Assembly: GCA_025531455.1 (NCBI GenBank)
Contig: JAMYHL010000121.1
Location: 1 to 64,000 of the forward strand
DNA length: 64,000 bases
From: Apiotrichum sp. Y4204
Taxonomy: Eukaryota; Basidiomycota; Tremellomycetes; Trichosporonales; Trichosporonaceae
Direction: 5' to 3'
Shown: piece by piece, positions 25,113 to 36,616 of the stretch
How the letters are laid out: every line of letters begins with the position of its first letter
Position numbering within the stretch: position 1 is the first letter of the stretch
Notes under the pieces: model-generated
Seen by the model: only the letters and a program-made list of their open reading frames with translations
Databases searched by the model: none
What the model was told of the DNA's origin: nothing
Made by a program: the position numbers and the translations under genes

Positions 25113-28100
25113 GGTGGACAGGTTGCTGAATCGGGGATTGAGGCCCGAAAGTGGCGTTGGACAGAGGCGCGCAAGTAACGCGTGTGCTAGTGAGCTAGTG
25201 TACTAGCTTACTAGTGTGCTGGTGTGGTGACACGTGTGGTGGACGTGGACGGTCCGGACAGGTTTGGCTACTGATATCCAAACTTGAGAGTGAAAGATAG
25301 GTGGAGATGTCTTGCTGCAGTGGTCGTCGTCGTTATAGTGCAGTAGTCCCGACCACGAGAGGCCCAATACTTATACTCCACCGTGGTTGCACTGCGGATA
25401 AGAACAATACGACTCTATAGTTACGGCCAGTCAGTCGATCGTACAAGTGAGTCCACCGCTCGCTGGTCGCTGGAGCACATGCATGTCTGATACAGGCACT
25501 GTCCCCTCGCGCGTCAGTTCGTAACTGGCAACTCCCCGCTTGGCGCGTCGTCTTCTGTGGTTATCAAGCCGACGGTGCGACGAGGACATGGCTCAGTAAT
25601 GGGGTGCAGTGCTGAAACCGCCTCCAAACCGGCGCACCGGGTCCTGAGGCTGAGGGATGTGGAAGTTTCCACTCCATAAGAGCACATCGACTCAGCTGGG
25701 GGGAGGGATGAAGGGTGGCCCCTGTTGTCCGAGCGCAGCTGCCGCATGTTCACTACGGGCGACCAAATGTGTGTACCCTCCCCTGTGAGAACAAGGGAAT
25801 GGATGGGTCTTTTCCAGAGGTCACACGTCATGGCGAGATCTAGACGTTTGGTCTGGTGCAGCTGACGTCCAGTATAGAAGCACCATGAATCATTCTGCGC
25901 TCGCCTCTAAAAATGAAGCACCTCGAGTCCAAGGTCATGTGTCTGGTAGCTGACCCTAGAAGCTTATCGCCCAGTATCGCACCCCCACTTCGCACAAGGA
26001 AGCGTCTATTCCGAGAGCACTAAGGAGGACTGAGCTGCTCGTGCTGGTCGTCGTGCGACTGTTCTCAGTGCTACGCCCACTGGTTGTCGAGAAGTGCGAA
26101 CCGAGAAAGACCGACGGTTCTCGGCCTACCTGGCGCAACCAGAACAAGCGGGGATATACTTATTGTAGACTATTTTTCCCAACCTGAACATAAACTCAGC
26201 TTCACCCTGCTCAGAGGGATCGAGTGATTTTTCTGGGTATTCAACAAAACACCTCTGAAGCTCTGACACGAAGTCACAGGTGGCGAAGATGCCAGGAACC
26301 GGGACAGAGGGCCACACTCGCGCTTCCCCCTGTTTGTTGTGGCCGTTGTGGATTTGCGAACTATGCGCACCATTTCTGTTCTGGCTCGCATCCCATAATT
26401 CCATGTCGGTTCTATTGCGCATGGTATCACCTCAATCGCCCGTGCACCCAATAAATATCATACATGTACGCTGAAACTGCTGAAGCCTGTGATGCTCCTG
26501 CCGAACGAAACTCTTCTCCTAGTTGCTACTGTATCCAAATCCCCCGCGCCTCCCGTGCAGCGGACGGGAACAATACTCGCACATCTGCCGATTTTCCGAG
26601 AGCTTGGCGACACAAGGCGCTTCTGTGAGCATGAGAAGGAGCAGAACTCACCGCCCCAGTTGAGGCCTTGCGAGTTGCCGAGACACATGGGACCTTCAAA
26701 TGACCACATTTTGGATAGAGTAGGGCCGGAGGATAGTCGCGGTGCCACCGAGGTTGAAGCAGTGTCAAAGCCAGTGAAAACACTACTACTTGACGGTAGT
26801 TATAAGTTTACAACTTTCCCCGTTATCGTCTCCCAGTCCTCTTTTTCTCTCCCACTTGTCCAGACCACGGAGGTCGCCGTTGTTCTCACGGAGGCAGGCT
26901 GTGAGGCATGTCGGTTTGGTCAGTACTTGTCTTAAGCACGCTCTGCCGCCGCCACCGACAGCTTTCATGGGTTCCGGGTCTCCTCTAATGGAACAGCATG
27001 CCCCAGTTTGCTATCTATCACCTCCCTCGCCACCGCCATGGTTCCTGATCCAACGCCTCGTCCCGCAGCGCTAACCTCCGAAGCTCCAGTCTACGCTTGG
27101 GACGGTCAACTTCCATCCGGCACGTGAAGACGACAACTCTGAGGAAAATGGATCGGTCCGCAGAGCGCGTAGAGCCAACGGTTTCTGTGTTTGGAATGGG
27201 AAATCATTCGGTGAACAGCTGACCTCCCATGAATAACAAGGGTTTTAGAGATATGCTCTTTTCCTCGCGGGGTCCATTGTCCATGAGAGTTTGTCAAAGA
27301 GGTCAGAGCGCGGCGGCGACGAACCACTATCTGGGATCTGCATCCGTGGCTGGGTATGTGGCGCATTCGTCCAATCCGTAATCGTTATCATTCAATTATG
27401 TGGATGGTGTAATGGGGCCACTGGAGATCTGGAGAGGAAAGTGTAAGTCCTGGCTGTCGCCGAAGCAGATCAGATGAGATGTTCACGTGGGTCCTTTGGT
27501 AGCTGCTTTGTGTTTGGTCACGAGCACTCACCTGCTTGCTCACCCTTCGGATTGTCGGAACGTCCTACCAGATACCAGATACACCGCTCGTACGCTATTA
27601 GGCCTTGGCCTTCAGCTGTGTATCCTTCCGATCGCCCACATCACGTCGCACACACTCGGCTGGGAGATTGGATATGGGATATGGGCAATAGGGGGTAGGG
27701 GATATGGCAGATGGCATGTGAGGTACCCTCTTCGACTCTTCCCTCCTGATCCCGCCCCCGTGCTGGAGGACCGTGCCATTCCAGGCGTGCCCTCACTACC
27801 AAGACCATGGTATCCTGGCCATCCTGGGTGGCGACAGTAGCGTTGGTCCTCCGTTGGTCCTCCTGGCCACTAAACCGGGCGAGCTGCGGAGAGATCCGAG
27901 CATGCCAAAGTCACCTGTGGCGCTGCGTTATGCAAGGAAATGCAAAGAATAGCCTGAAAAGTCGTGAGCGGTGGCTGAAAAGCATGGAAAGGATATTGCA
28001 TGCAACATGGGCACTGTACAAACCCCAATGTACAATAAGGGTCATCTTGCGGGGGTCCGAGCGATATGCAGCGATGTGGGATGTGAGATGTGGGATGTGG

Positions 28101-28496
28101 GATGTGGGATGTGGGATAGGGGATGTGGTTGAGGACAATACGGTCCGAGCACTTTGAGAACGCGCTGGTCCGCTAGTGTGTGTCCGCTGGTGTGTCCGCG
28201 GACCAAAACATTGCGAACAACATTCGTTTGCGATGAAGCCTCACACGACAGACTTTCAGGTGTATAAGTGTATAAGTGTACACACTCAGGTGATAACATC
28301 ATTGTTGGTCGCACTTCCGTTTCCTTGTCGTCAACCACCACCGCCAGTCTCTCGCCCCGTGCTTACCTCAATTCCACCAGCCTGGCGCTGACCTCAACTC
28401 GCCGACGTCTGCCATCAGCGCCCAACTGATCAAGTGATCTCAAATCGGCAACCCCTACCGAAACATCTCCATCGCCCGCCTCCCCTTTCTCCAGCC
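25113..28496. other. 3.4 kb gene-poor interval
   Basis: No gene that I can support. It holds a CTAGTG-rich patch (25187-25235), several short open frames with scattered cysteines (26126-26422 minus, 26786-26968 minus, 26489-26935 plus), a GATATGGG-like patch (27668-27716) and the GATGTGGG minisatellite (28073-28128). TATAAG occurs twice at 28263-28276 upstream of the next gene. Confidence 0.5.
28073..28128 (+). repeat. Minisatellite, (GATGTGGG)n
   Basis: About seven imperfect tandem copies of an 8-mer GATGTGGG, with degenerate units GATGTGA and GATAGGG. A related but less regular GGATATGGG patch lies 400 nt upstream at 27668-27716. Confidence 0.8.
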
Positions 28497-29274
28497 ATGC
28501 AGCTCTCCGTACCTCCAACTGTGCGTGCAGTTTCCGCTCAACGCTTACCCCAGGCCCGCGGCTTCATCATTCCGTGGGAACTGAACGCGTACTCGTACGC
28601 CGTCCTGCAGCAGCAGATTATGGCCTTCCTCGAGAAGAAGGGATGTGAGTTACAACGAGACTTGCTGGCCTACATTGGTCCACAACATATCGTTGCGTCG
28701 CAGGTCGCTCGATCTACCGAAGGTCTTTGATCCGATCTCCAATTTGCGCTCCAGCACCCAGCACTCCATGGACCCGCGCTAACCCACAGCGACGCTTTGC
28801 GGCATTCAGCTCGTGCCACAGCAGCAGTGCACCGAGGTGTACATCTACGCGACATCGTGGCAGGAGGGATGGAAGAAGGAGGCCCAGGAGATCTGCTACA
28901 AGGCGACCGCGACGGGCATCTTCCCCGGCATGGGTATCGGCATGGCGAACATGGGCAGCATGGGCAGCATGGGCATGGGGATGATCACAGGCTGCGGTCC
29001 GGGCATGAGCATGGCCGCCCCCGCTGGCCCGGCAATGGGAGGTTGCGGCATGGGCTCGATGGGTATGGGTATGGGGATGGGAATGGGAATGGGCATGGGC
29101 ATGGGTATGGGGATGATGGGCATGGGTATGGGCTGCGGACTCGGCCCCGCCTGTCCCCCGACGATGCACGGCGCGCCGATCAACTGGGCCAAGCGCCCGC
29201 TGCCGACCCTCGGTGATCGCGCATCACCCGCAGCTGCGCCTGCTTCCGATCGCCGCCCGCTCCCGAAGGTGTAG
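28497..29274 (+). CDS. Met/Gly-repeat protein of unknown function
   Basis: Two exons (28497-28644 and 28790-29274, with a 145-nt intron ending CTAACCCACAG) encode 210 residues. The first half is an ordinary folded-looking region: an N-terminus MQLSVPPTVRAVSAQR, then IIPWELNAYSYAVLQQQIMA, then LCGIQLVPQQQCTEVYIYAT and WKKEAQEICYKAT. From about residue 95 it becomes (G-M)n low complexity with more than 30 methionines, a few cysteines (TGCGPG, GGCGMG, GCGLGPAC) and no charge. The C-terminus is basic and Pro/Ala-rich. I do not recognise a family. Met/Cys-rich arrays can bind Cu(I) or act as oxidant sinks, but that is only an idea. Two TATAAG elements lie 220-235 nt upstream. Confidence 0.75.
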
Positions 29275-32200
29275 AAACGATAGACAGCTTTCGCCACCGC
29301 ATTCATTCCCCGAATGTCAACCAAGAACCCGAACGTCCTGTGACAGAAATCAACAAAAACAAAAGCTCATCATTCGTCCCCACCACGTCCAGTTCGAGCG
29401 CAACAATCCTCATTTCTCTCACGCGGCAACAGCCCAAGTCCGCCTCACGCAGCTTCGTAACTTGTTCATGTACATTGTGTAACCAGTCGAGGATAGGGAA
29501 GAGAAGCTCATAAAGCCCAAGCGCGCGGACATGAGTGGATGACAAAAGCGCCATGATCGGACATGAGGGTCCGCACTTCTCAGTGGTCGAAGATCGCCGC
29601 TTCCCGCTACTTTTGCTTCTGGCAGGGAAAGCAAGGGTTCTTGCTTCGAACTTGAAAACAGAGCTCGTCGGTGAGGCTCGCGGGGACCTTGAGGGCCTCG
29701 ATATGTTTCAATGCATTTTCGGTGCAGAGCCCATCATGTGGTTTGGACCCATTGGGTCTTCCATGGCTGTCAGCCTCACTGCGAATCAGTTCATCGTCAG
29801 TAGATGGTCAGCCAGATCGGAAGGAAGCGGCGAGAAAACAGTACCAAGAGCCTCAGACGTAAGGTATATCGTGCGATATGAAAACGCGGGAGAGGCTGGG
29901 AAGGACAACCACTGGGCACGGTGCCTCCGAAGCCTTCCATTGCCTTTACACTACTGTACCGCATGGGAGCCGACGGACACATGATCGTGGTGTATCTGCC
30001 CTCGCCGTTGAAGCAGGCCTGGCCGTCCAGAACGCTCAATCGTCGGGTCGCATACGACGCCCGTGTCCGAACGTTGGTTACGGGCCGACGGGCCGATCGC
30101 TCCGGCCGCCGAGGTCAGCAGTGTTATTGTGTAATACTTTGTCCATGATCCATGGAATATAAACAACTCAACAGTATCATGCAATCGCACCTACCACCCC
30201 TAGACTGTTCCTTTCTCTGGGCGCGGCATGTGTGGACTGCAAGTGGCGGCCGCTAGTGCACCGCCGGCGGGAATGAGAGTTCCTGAGGCACATGAGGCGT
30301 TGATGACGACAATCGCGTGATCGCGACGATGAACGTCCACCGGCCGCCGAGCGCGTTCCACCACTGGCCACTAGATCACGGATCGCGGTCAACACGGCAG
30401 TGACGGCATACCGAGCGATAATAAACCCAGAATGAATTGGGCGCGCTGTCGGATGACGTGGACAGTCTGCAGTCGGAGACTGGGTGCCAAAGGACCCCGG
30501 AGGAAAGGAATGTAGAATGGACGACGTAGACGGTGATCGGCGGCGAGCGTCCGGATCCGAGTGGATTGGGCGATTAGGTCCTGGTGGCCAATGGGCCGAT
30601 GCGCTGCCTGGTTCAATCTGTGCTCAATTTACTGTTGTTATTATCTCCGGCCTCGGGCTACGTCGCGATATCAGATACGTAGCATTCGGACATTTTTGTC
30701 GCGACATGAAAATATGACAGGGACGGGGCAAGATGATCAGAAAACTTTCAGATAAGATCGAATTGCGGAAGACGTGAGGCGTGGATTGCTTGTCGATTAT
30801 CGATGACCTTGCGACCCTATGTTGTCGATGGTTCTCTCACGGCGCTTTAGGCTGCTGAATCGCTAATTAAATTCCCCCCCCCCCCAAGAACTAGCTGTGA
30901 GGAGGGGGTTGGAGGGCGGTGTTTGCTCCTCAACGTTTCATGTGGGTTTTCTTGCACAAGTTAATCAGAGACTGTGTTTCGTTTGTGGTAAACTAGCCTG
31001 CAGAGCCATTTGGAGCACTGTAATAAGAAATGGTGACTGTCAGTCGTGAGTACTGCATGTGTGATATGAGGAGTTTGCACGGTTGTTGATATTTATTCCG
31101 GATCAGCATGGATCAGCCTACCGGTACCGAAAACCCTGTCACCCCCAAACGCGCCCGGCCAAACGACAACTGTTGGCCCCCAACTTTACTTGACCTGTTA
31201 CAGTATGGAACTGTTGGCCTGTTGGCCTGTTGGATTGTAGGACCGGGCCATTTCACCCACACACCCAAAACGCCAGAGGCACGATAGCACAACAGAAAGC
31301 CAGAGAGGCAGAGAGGCAGTGAGACCTAGAGAGGAAAAGCGAAAAAGAAACATCCGGGGACAATCAGGTCCAGCCAGGACCCAAAAACAAAGTTTGCACA
31401 AGGTTCTCGAGATTCCCCCCGGCCTCACCTCTCCTCTCCTGCCGCCAGCAAATCCTTCTTTCCTGCGGGGCCTCCACGCCAAGAGCCGGTAAGCCCCTGC
31501 ACACCTGTACAGGCCCTGAATTGAGCGAGCTGATACCCTTCACCATGTGGCACCTCTTGCACATTCGTACATTGATTGGCACCTGGAAACGCGGCTATCC
31601 TGCTTGTATGCATGCTGTTTACCGGGCGCGTGATGAGGACGCGGACCTGGGGCCTGACCTTCGGTTGCCCTCTGGGCTTCAGTGGCTAAGTGGGGTGTGT
31701 TCACAAATTCCTGATTTTTTCTGGCCATTTGCCCGTCCCAGCGGCCTCGGGCCTCGGGTCTGCGCGCCTGGGCGGAATGGATCGCGTGCGACACGCGGGG
31801 CACGCGGCGTCTCGGCGTTCCACACGTACGACATAATGATTGAGGTCTGTTCCTTTCTACCGACGCCCACTGAAGATGCCTCGGTGCGGAGGCCGAAGAG
31901 ATTGTCCAGGACCTGATCCGGTGACACAGAGACAGAGACAGCGTGATCCAGCATAACCGCCCCCAGAGACTGCGGTATTGCTGTATGCGACACCTCATAT
32001 CCCCCTCATATTCCGAGGTGCGGAGGCCGAGGTCATTCGATCAATCGGTTGTCCTGCCGGGCCTGGCGGGTAAAGGGGTGACTGAAGTTCTGAAGCTTGG
32101 GGCTACAGCCGGGCCGCGGCATATGCGGCATATTAGCCAAAGACGCCACGGCAACCGTTGCACCAAGCTTTTTTTTTTTTTTTTTTTGGCATCCAGGCGC

Positions 32201-32796
32201 GCGACGCGAGGCTCACAGCTGGACAAGCCAGCAGCCAAGGGAGGAGTGGCACGCTCCTGGCCCGTTGCCCGTTGCCCTTTGCCCCAGAAGGCCAGCAGCC
32301 CAGCAAATCCTTGGCAGGCGCCGGCCTGGCAGATGGCGTCCTATTGTGTGCTGTGCGCTGTGCTGTGTATGTGCCGTGCGCTGTGGGCTGTGACCACAAG
32401 ACTCAAAGCTCAACACCAGCAACACCCATCCTCTGCTGCTCCCCACCCATCGCCCCCCGGCCCCCCAGCTCTGCCGTGCCCACACAGAACAGGAGACAAG
32501 CGAAACCCAGCGACCAGTGGAACGATAACGTCGTCTCACACTCCACACAGTGCAGTCTCGTTCTCAATCGTACACCACACACCAAACGGCTCGACAACGT
32601 CTTTACATTACAGGCATCTTGCATATTGGTTGCGGTTGTTTGTAAGTCGTGCCAGCTTGCATCATTCTGTTCTGAGAGTTGACAGGCTAGTCGTTGCCTG
32701 GATTCCTCGTCTTCATCCTCACGACCAACGATCAGGACCACGCTCGACATCGCGCACATCCTCCAACACTCGAGCTCTCATAATCCTCCCGTCACC
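29275..32796. other. 3.5 kb gene-poor interval
   Basis: No gene called. A protein-like but ATG-less minus-strand frame lies at 29607-29795. A C12 run is at 30874-30885. A C/T-rich minus-strand stretch lies at 31270-31450. A 19-base T run follows short GC-rich hairpin-forming sequence at 32100-32187. The last 60 nt are the C-rich leader of the following gene. Confidence 0.5.
32169..32187 (+). repeat. T19 homopolymer
   Basis: Uninterrupted run of 19 T. It is preceded by a potential hairpin CCGCGGCATATGCGG at 32114-32128. It could be a Pol III terminator for an unseen RNA, or the poly(A) end of an old minus-strand retroinsertion. Neither is shown. Confidence 0.7.
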
Positions 32797-33192
32797 ATGA
32801 CTGTCGTTCCCCTCCCCCCGCCCGTGCCCCCGATGTATCTCCGCTTCACGATTTCGGCGGCCTTTTCGACACTGGCGCTCACTCTCCTCCCCTTCTTCCT
32901 CGTCGGCATGTTGCTGCGCTGCCTCTTCTCGCCCCTCACGAGCCTCTACGAGTCTATTACCGCGCCCAAGAAGCGCAAGTCAAAGAAGGCCGCCCAGGCT
33001 GCGCCCGCCAAGAGCGCGCCGCTGGTATCGTCGAGCCCGCCCCGCACGCACCGCGTACCCCTCCCCCGCTACTCGGACGCACAGGCATACGCCAAGAGCG
33101 CCCGCCTCACTGTCACTCCCCCCTCGCCCGTCAGCAGCATGAGCTCGGCCAGCAGCATCTCGCGCGTGCCCAGCAGGCAGCTTAGCCCCTAG
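32797..33192 (+). CDS. Small single-pass membrane protein, unknown function
   Basis: A single 131-codon exon with good codon usage and a CACCATG start context after a C-rich leader. One clear membrane helix occupies about residues 17-42 (FSTLALTLLPFFLVGMLLRC). A basic cluster follows (PKKRKSKKAAQAAPAKSA), and then a Ser/Pro-rich, likely disordered cytosolic tail (SPVSSMSSASSISRVPSRQL). The positive-inside rule puts the tail in the cytosol. I recognise no family. It stands alone between two long non-coding intervals. Confidence 0.68.
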   Translation: MTVVPLPPPVPPMYLRFTISAAFSTLALTLLPFFLVGMLLRCLFSPLTSLYESITAPKKRKSKKAAQAAPAKSAPLVSSSPPRTHRVPLPRYSDAQAYAKSARLTVTPPSPVSSMSSASSISRVPSRQLSP

Positions 33193-34050
33193 GCGCTAAG
33201 CGCACGAAACCGCATCCGCAGCTCCGCAGGCGGGCGTTCGGCACTGGCGCCGGAAGTTAATACACTTGTTCCGGATGTGCATCGCATGACCCGCCAAGGC
33301 CGCTGTAGACGTGGCCTCACGCTCCAACGATGATCTCCTCCAAGTGCTCCGTGCAATTTGAGGGCGCAACGCACGACCAGCAACATGTTCCACGCGAACG
33401 ACCCACGCCAATTCATACTCCATCCACACCCCCATCGCCTTTATCGCTCAGACGATGCACAACACATCCTGAGGCCTTCAACATCGTTTGTTGTGCCTGA
33501 TCCACACCCTTATGGACCATGCTGCTATGCCGCCCATACCACCTACGCATGACTTGTCGAGAGCCAATATGAGGCTCCATCGCTACCTGTACAACACCAA
33601 GACGCGACGTGATTCCGCCCTACGCGCGCAAGACGTACTGCCGTAGAGCTTGTAGATTAATGCTACCTTGTGTGGTTGAATGAGTTTCTTGCGGTAGTGC
33701 CGCCGCGCAGGGATGGGTCTGTTTAGAAGGAGAGGACGTCCTGGCAGTTTGGAGCTGTCGTGCGAGTCTGTCCTGTCGCAGATTGCAGTTGGCGTTCATA
33801 TGAAGCCGAGACACATGTAGGGCCGTGCAGTGATGCCAGTTAATCCACTGATCCACTGTCGACCAGGACGCATGGCTGGAACAGTGTCGACGGGTCTTCA
33901 TTGCAACCTACGTGCACGCAATCTCGCGTGCCACCTCGTCAGTGACCCCATGTCCTCCCCATCCGGCTCCTAGCACATAATATGCAGTACATCTAAAACC
34001 AAGCCGCCGAGCGGCGGTGGGTATACGCAGCGACGCGAGGCGCCTCCTGT
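33193..34050. other. 858-nt convergent spacer
   Basis: 3' flanks of the small membrane protein and of the L1-domain gene. No coding or repeat signal stands out. Confidence 0.45.
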
Positions 34051-35434
34051 CTACTTTTTGGCAGCCTTGGCCTTCTTGACCTTGGGCTTGGGTGCGCCAA
34101 TCGCCTCAGCCTTAGACTTGCGCGCGGCGCCGCCAGCGGTCGAGCCGATCGTCGACGTCTTCTTCTTGGGTGTGGGGGCCGGGGCCGCGGCCTTCTTGAC
34201 CTCCTTGACCTCCTTGACCTCCTTCGGCGCGGCGAGGGCAGCCTGAGCGGGAACCTTGCGCTTAGGCTCATCCTCCTCCTCGACCTCCATCTCGTCTGCC
34301 GCGCCCTTCGCCTCGAACCGACCGCTGAGAGCCGAGCTCCACACCGGCAGCAGGACCGAGGTCGACGTCTTGATTCCCACGGAAAGCACATTGTCCCAGC
34401 CTCCCGGGATGAGGTTCACCGCGGCTGGGAGGGCGGCGAGCAGGTTTGCGAGCGTCGCCTCCGGGGATGTGACGCCGGCAGTGGCTATGCGGATGGAGCT
34501 GGGGTCAGTCTCGTTCTGGTGAGGGTAGATGGTGAGACTATCCGAGCTGTTCTGCTGCCGCAGTTACCGCTGAGATGTGATCACCACGCGGATCAGACAG
34601 GGGACACTCCGGCGTGACCGTTTGGCTCTTGGCACTCGGTGTTACGCGAAGCAGCCCGCAGCAGCCGCGCATCTTCAGCTCACACCGCATTTTGCACTCA
34701 CTTGGATGTTCCGGTGCTGGGGTGAAAGTAGGTGCTGGCGATAGCGCGGCCAAGCTCGGCCTTGAGGTCCTTGCGCTGGAGGTTGACGGGGATGGGCTGC
34801 TTTTTGGCGGTGAAGAAGATCTTGCCAAGGAGCTTGGGCATAAGGTTGAGGACGCGGTCATCGCAGAGGAACATGTCGTGGTCGGCGCACAGCTGGCGGC
34901 GCGGCTCAAACGGCTTGAACTTGCCCTTGAGCTTGTCGACGCCAACGACACGCGAGATGAACTTGATGTTGTGCTTCTCCAACAGGTCCTTGTACTCGCG
35001 CTGCGGGTCCTTCGAAATCAGGCAGACGGAGGTGGTCGGCGGCGGGGGGAGGGGCGGGTTGGGCAGCTGGCTGAGAAGTCAGTCATGTTCCTCTTGCTAC
35101 ATTAACGGATGCTTCAACCGGGACAGCTGTCACACGACATCATCGTCGCCATCTCGACTCACATCTTGATGGGCATGAGCTTTTTCCTCGTGCTTCCCGT
35201 CTTGGTGTTGATGGACAGCCAGACATGCTCGTCACGGGGGATAAGCTCCGTCTCCTCGCGCTCCTTGGTGACCTTGGCCTGGTGCTTGAGCAGCGCGTCG
35301 ACGGCCTTGCGAGCCTGTGCGGGCTTGAAGTTGGCGGGAAGCGTGCCCGGGGGAGCGGCATCGCGCAGGTCAACAACGCCGGTACCGCTCGGCGCGCTGG
35401 CGGCCTTCTTAGCTTTCTTCGCGGCGGGGGGCAT
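34051..35434 (-). CDS. Ribosomal L1-domain nucleolar protein (UTP30/CIC1, RSL1D1 type)
   Basis: Ribosome-biogenesis factor with an L1 fold. Three exons (35434-35163, 35070-34702 and 34546-34051) give 378 residues. A short basic N-terminus precedes the L1 domain (residues about 30-270), with LPNPPLPPPPTTSVCLISKD, HNIKFISRVVGVDKLKGKFK, LCADHDMFLCDDRVLNLMPK and LLGKIFFTAKKQPIPVNLQR, all typical of the eukaryotic L1-like nucleolar group. The C-terminus is a Lys/Ala-rich tail with a VKEVKEVK repeat and KKAKAAKK at the end, as in nucleolar proteins. Yeast has two such proteins (Utp30 in the small-subunit path, Cic1/Nsa3 in the large-subunit path); I cannot decide between them. It is divergent from the DUF3830 gene. 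Confidence 0.86.
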
Positions 35435-36013
35435 CGCTGGTGTCGGAGACGGGGTGAGTGGTGGTGATGCAGATGACGGCGAGCGAGAACTTTTGGGTGG
35501 CCGCCGTGCTGCTTGAAGATTTCGAGCTGCAGAGTGGAGGCGGCATGCAGATCTTCAACTTTTGGGAGTTTGCACGTGAGTGATAACTGCACATATGATA
35601 TCCGAGGAAATATCCACGTCATTGATCAGGCCCCCTTATCCTCCACCCAATTTTCCACCAATCGCTGGGAGTAATTATGCCGATGACGCCGATAGCGTGT
35701 GGGCATCACCGATTGTTGACATGTCCGACGATCATCTTGATTGCCGGTGCTGTGTGCAGCGCATCTACCCACCACTGCGAGGCGCGACCACCGCGACGGC
35801 AGTCTCGGCGTCGCCAGCGGCGGCGACTAGCGTCTTACATCGAGCGCAATCGCAACGACGCCAAGAGGACGTGCCGTGGTCGTCTGACAAGTACATAACG
35901 CGGTCTGGATCGAGTCTCTTTGTCCATTCTCCAACCTCCCCACTCTCTATCCCCGCCCACCCCGTGACTCTTCCTCACCCTTTTCTTTCACTCACTTACT
36001 CACACCGCCCACC
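35435..36013. promoter_or_regulatory. Divergent promoter, L1-domain gene / DUF3830 gene
   Basis: A 579-nt gap between two 5' ends. The last 80 nt before 36014 form a C/T-rich leader ending in CCCACCATG, typical of a highly expressed gene. Confidence 0.5.
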
Positions 36014-36522
36014 ATGCCCCGCGACGACATTCTCCTCATCACCTCGGGCCAGTACCGCTTCCTCGGCATTCTCGAGCCGCAGGCCCCCAAGACGGTCGAG
36101 TTCTTCCGCTCGCTACTCCCGTACAAGCAGAAGCTGATCCACGTCCGCTGGTCCGGCGAGGGCATGTGGATCCCGCTCGGCGAGACCGGCTGGGCTGACA
36201 AGCTCCCCTTTGAGAACCACACTGCCCACCCCTCCGAGGGCCAGCTCCTCCTCTACCCCGGCGGCGTCTCCGAGACCGAGTTCATCCTCGCCTACGGCTC
36301 GTGCATGTTCGCCAGCAAAATGGGCATGCTCCAGGGCAACCACTTCCTCACCATCGTCGCCGGTAACGAGAACCTCCGCGCCCTTGGCGAGAAGACCCTC
36401 TGGGAGGGTGCCCAGGATGTCACCTTCCAGGTTGCGACCGAGGAGGAGTGAGTCTTTGATGAAGAGCGCGTTACTGACACTGCAGCATCAAGTCGATCAA
36501 GCCCTACTCGCGCCTCAACTAA
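36014..36522 (+). CDS. DUF3830 family protein
   Basis: Two exons (36014-36447 and 36486-36522) give 156 residues. Family features are visible along the whole length: MPRDDILLITSGQYRFLGIL, APKTVEFFRSLLPY, HVRWSGEGMWIPLGE, FENHTAHPSEGQLLLYPGG, ETEFILAYGSCMFASKMG and GNHFLTIV. The family is mostly bacterial, resembles cyclophilin-like barrels and has no established reaction. The second exon adds only IKSIKPYSRLN. Codon use is strongly biased to C-ending codons, suggesting high expression. It is convergent with POL12 (94 nt between stops). A bacterial origin by old transfer is possible but the intron shows that it is settled in the host. Confidence 0.85.
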
Positions 36523-36616
36523 ACAAAATCTTGGTATTTCATCGTTGTCTCTATGAACAGGTTGTCATGTCGTCTCTTCCGGGCTGCCAATTCAAAACAT
36601 TCATACAAACTAACTA

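Noticed and set aside
26126..26422. 98-codon minus-strand frame ending ACSGCAR
   Set aside because: Composition is plausible and an AT-rich element precedes it, but there is no family, intron or conservation evidence visible.
26224..26454. Cys-rich plus-strand frame (CCGRCG...CRFYCAW)
   Set aside because: Overlaps the previous frame antisense; its cysteine spacing does not match the microprotein pair.
32040..32190. SRP RNA-like reading of the GC-rich hairpin region before T19
   Set aside because: I could not find the conserved helix 8 elements, so no ncRNA is annotated.
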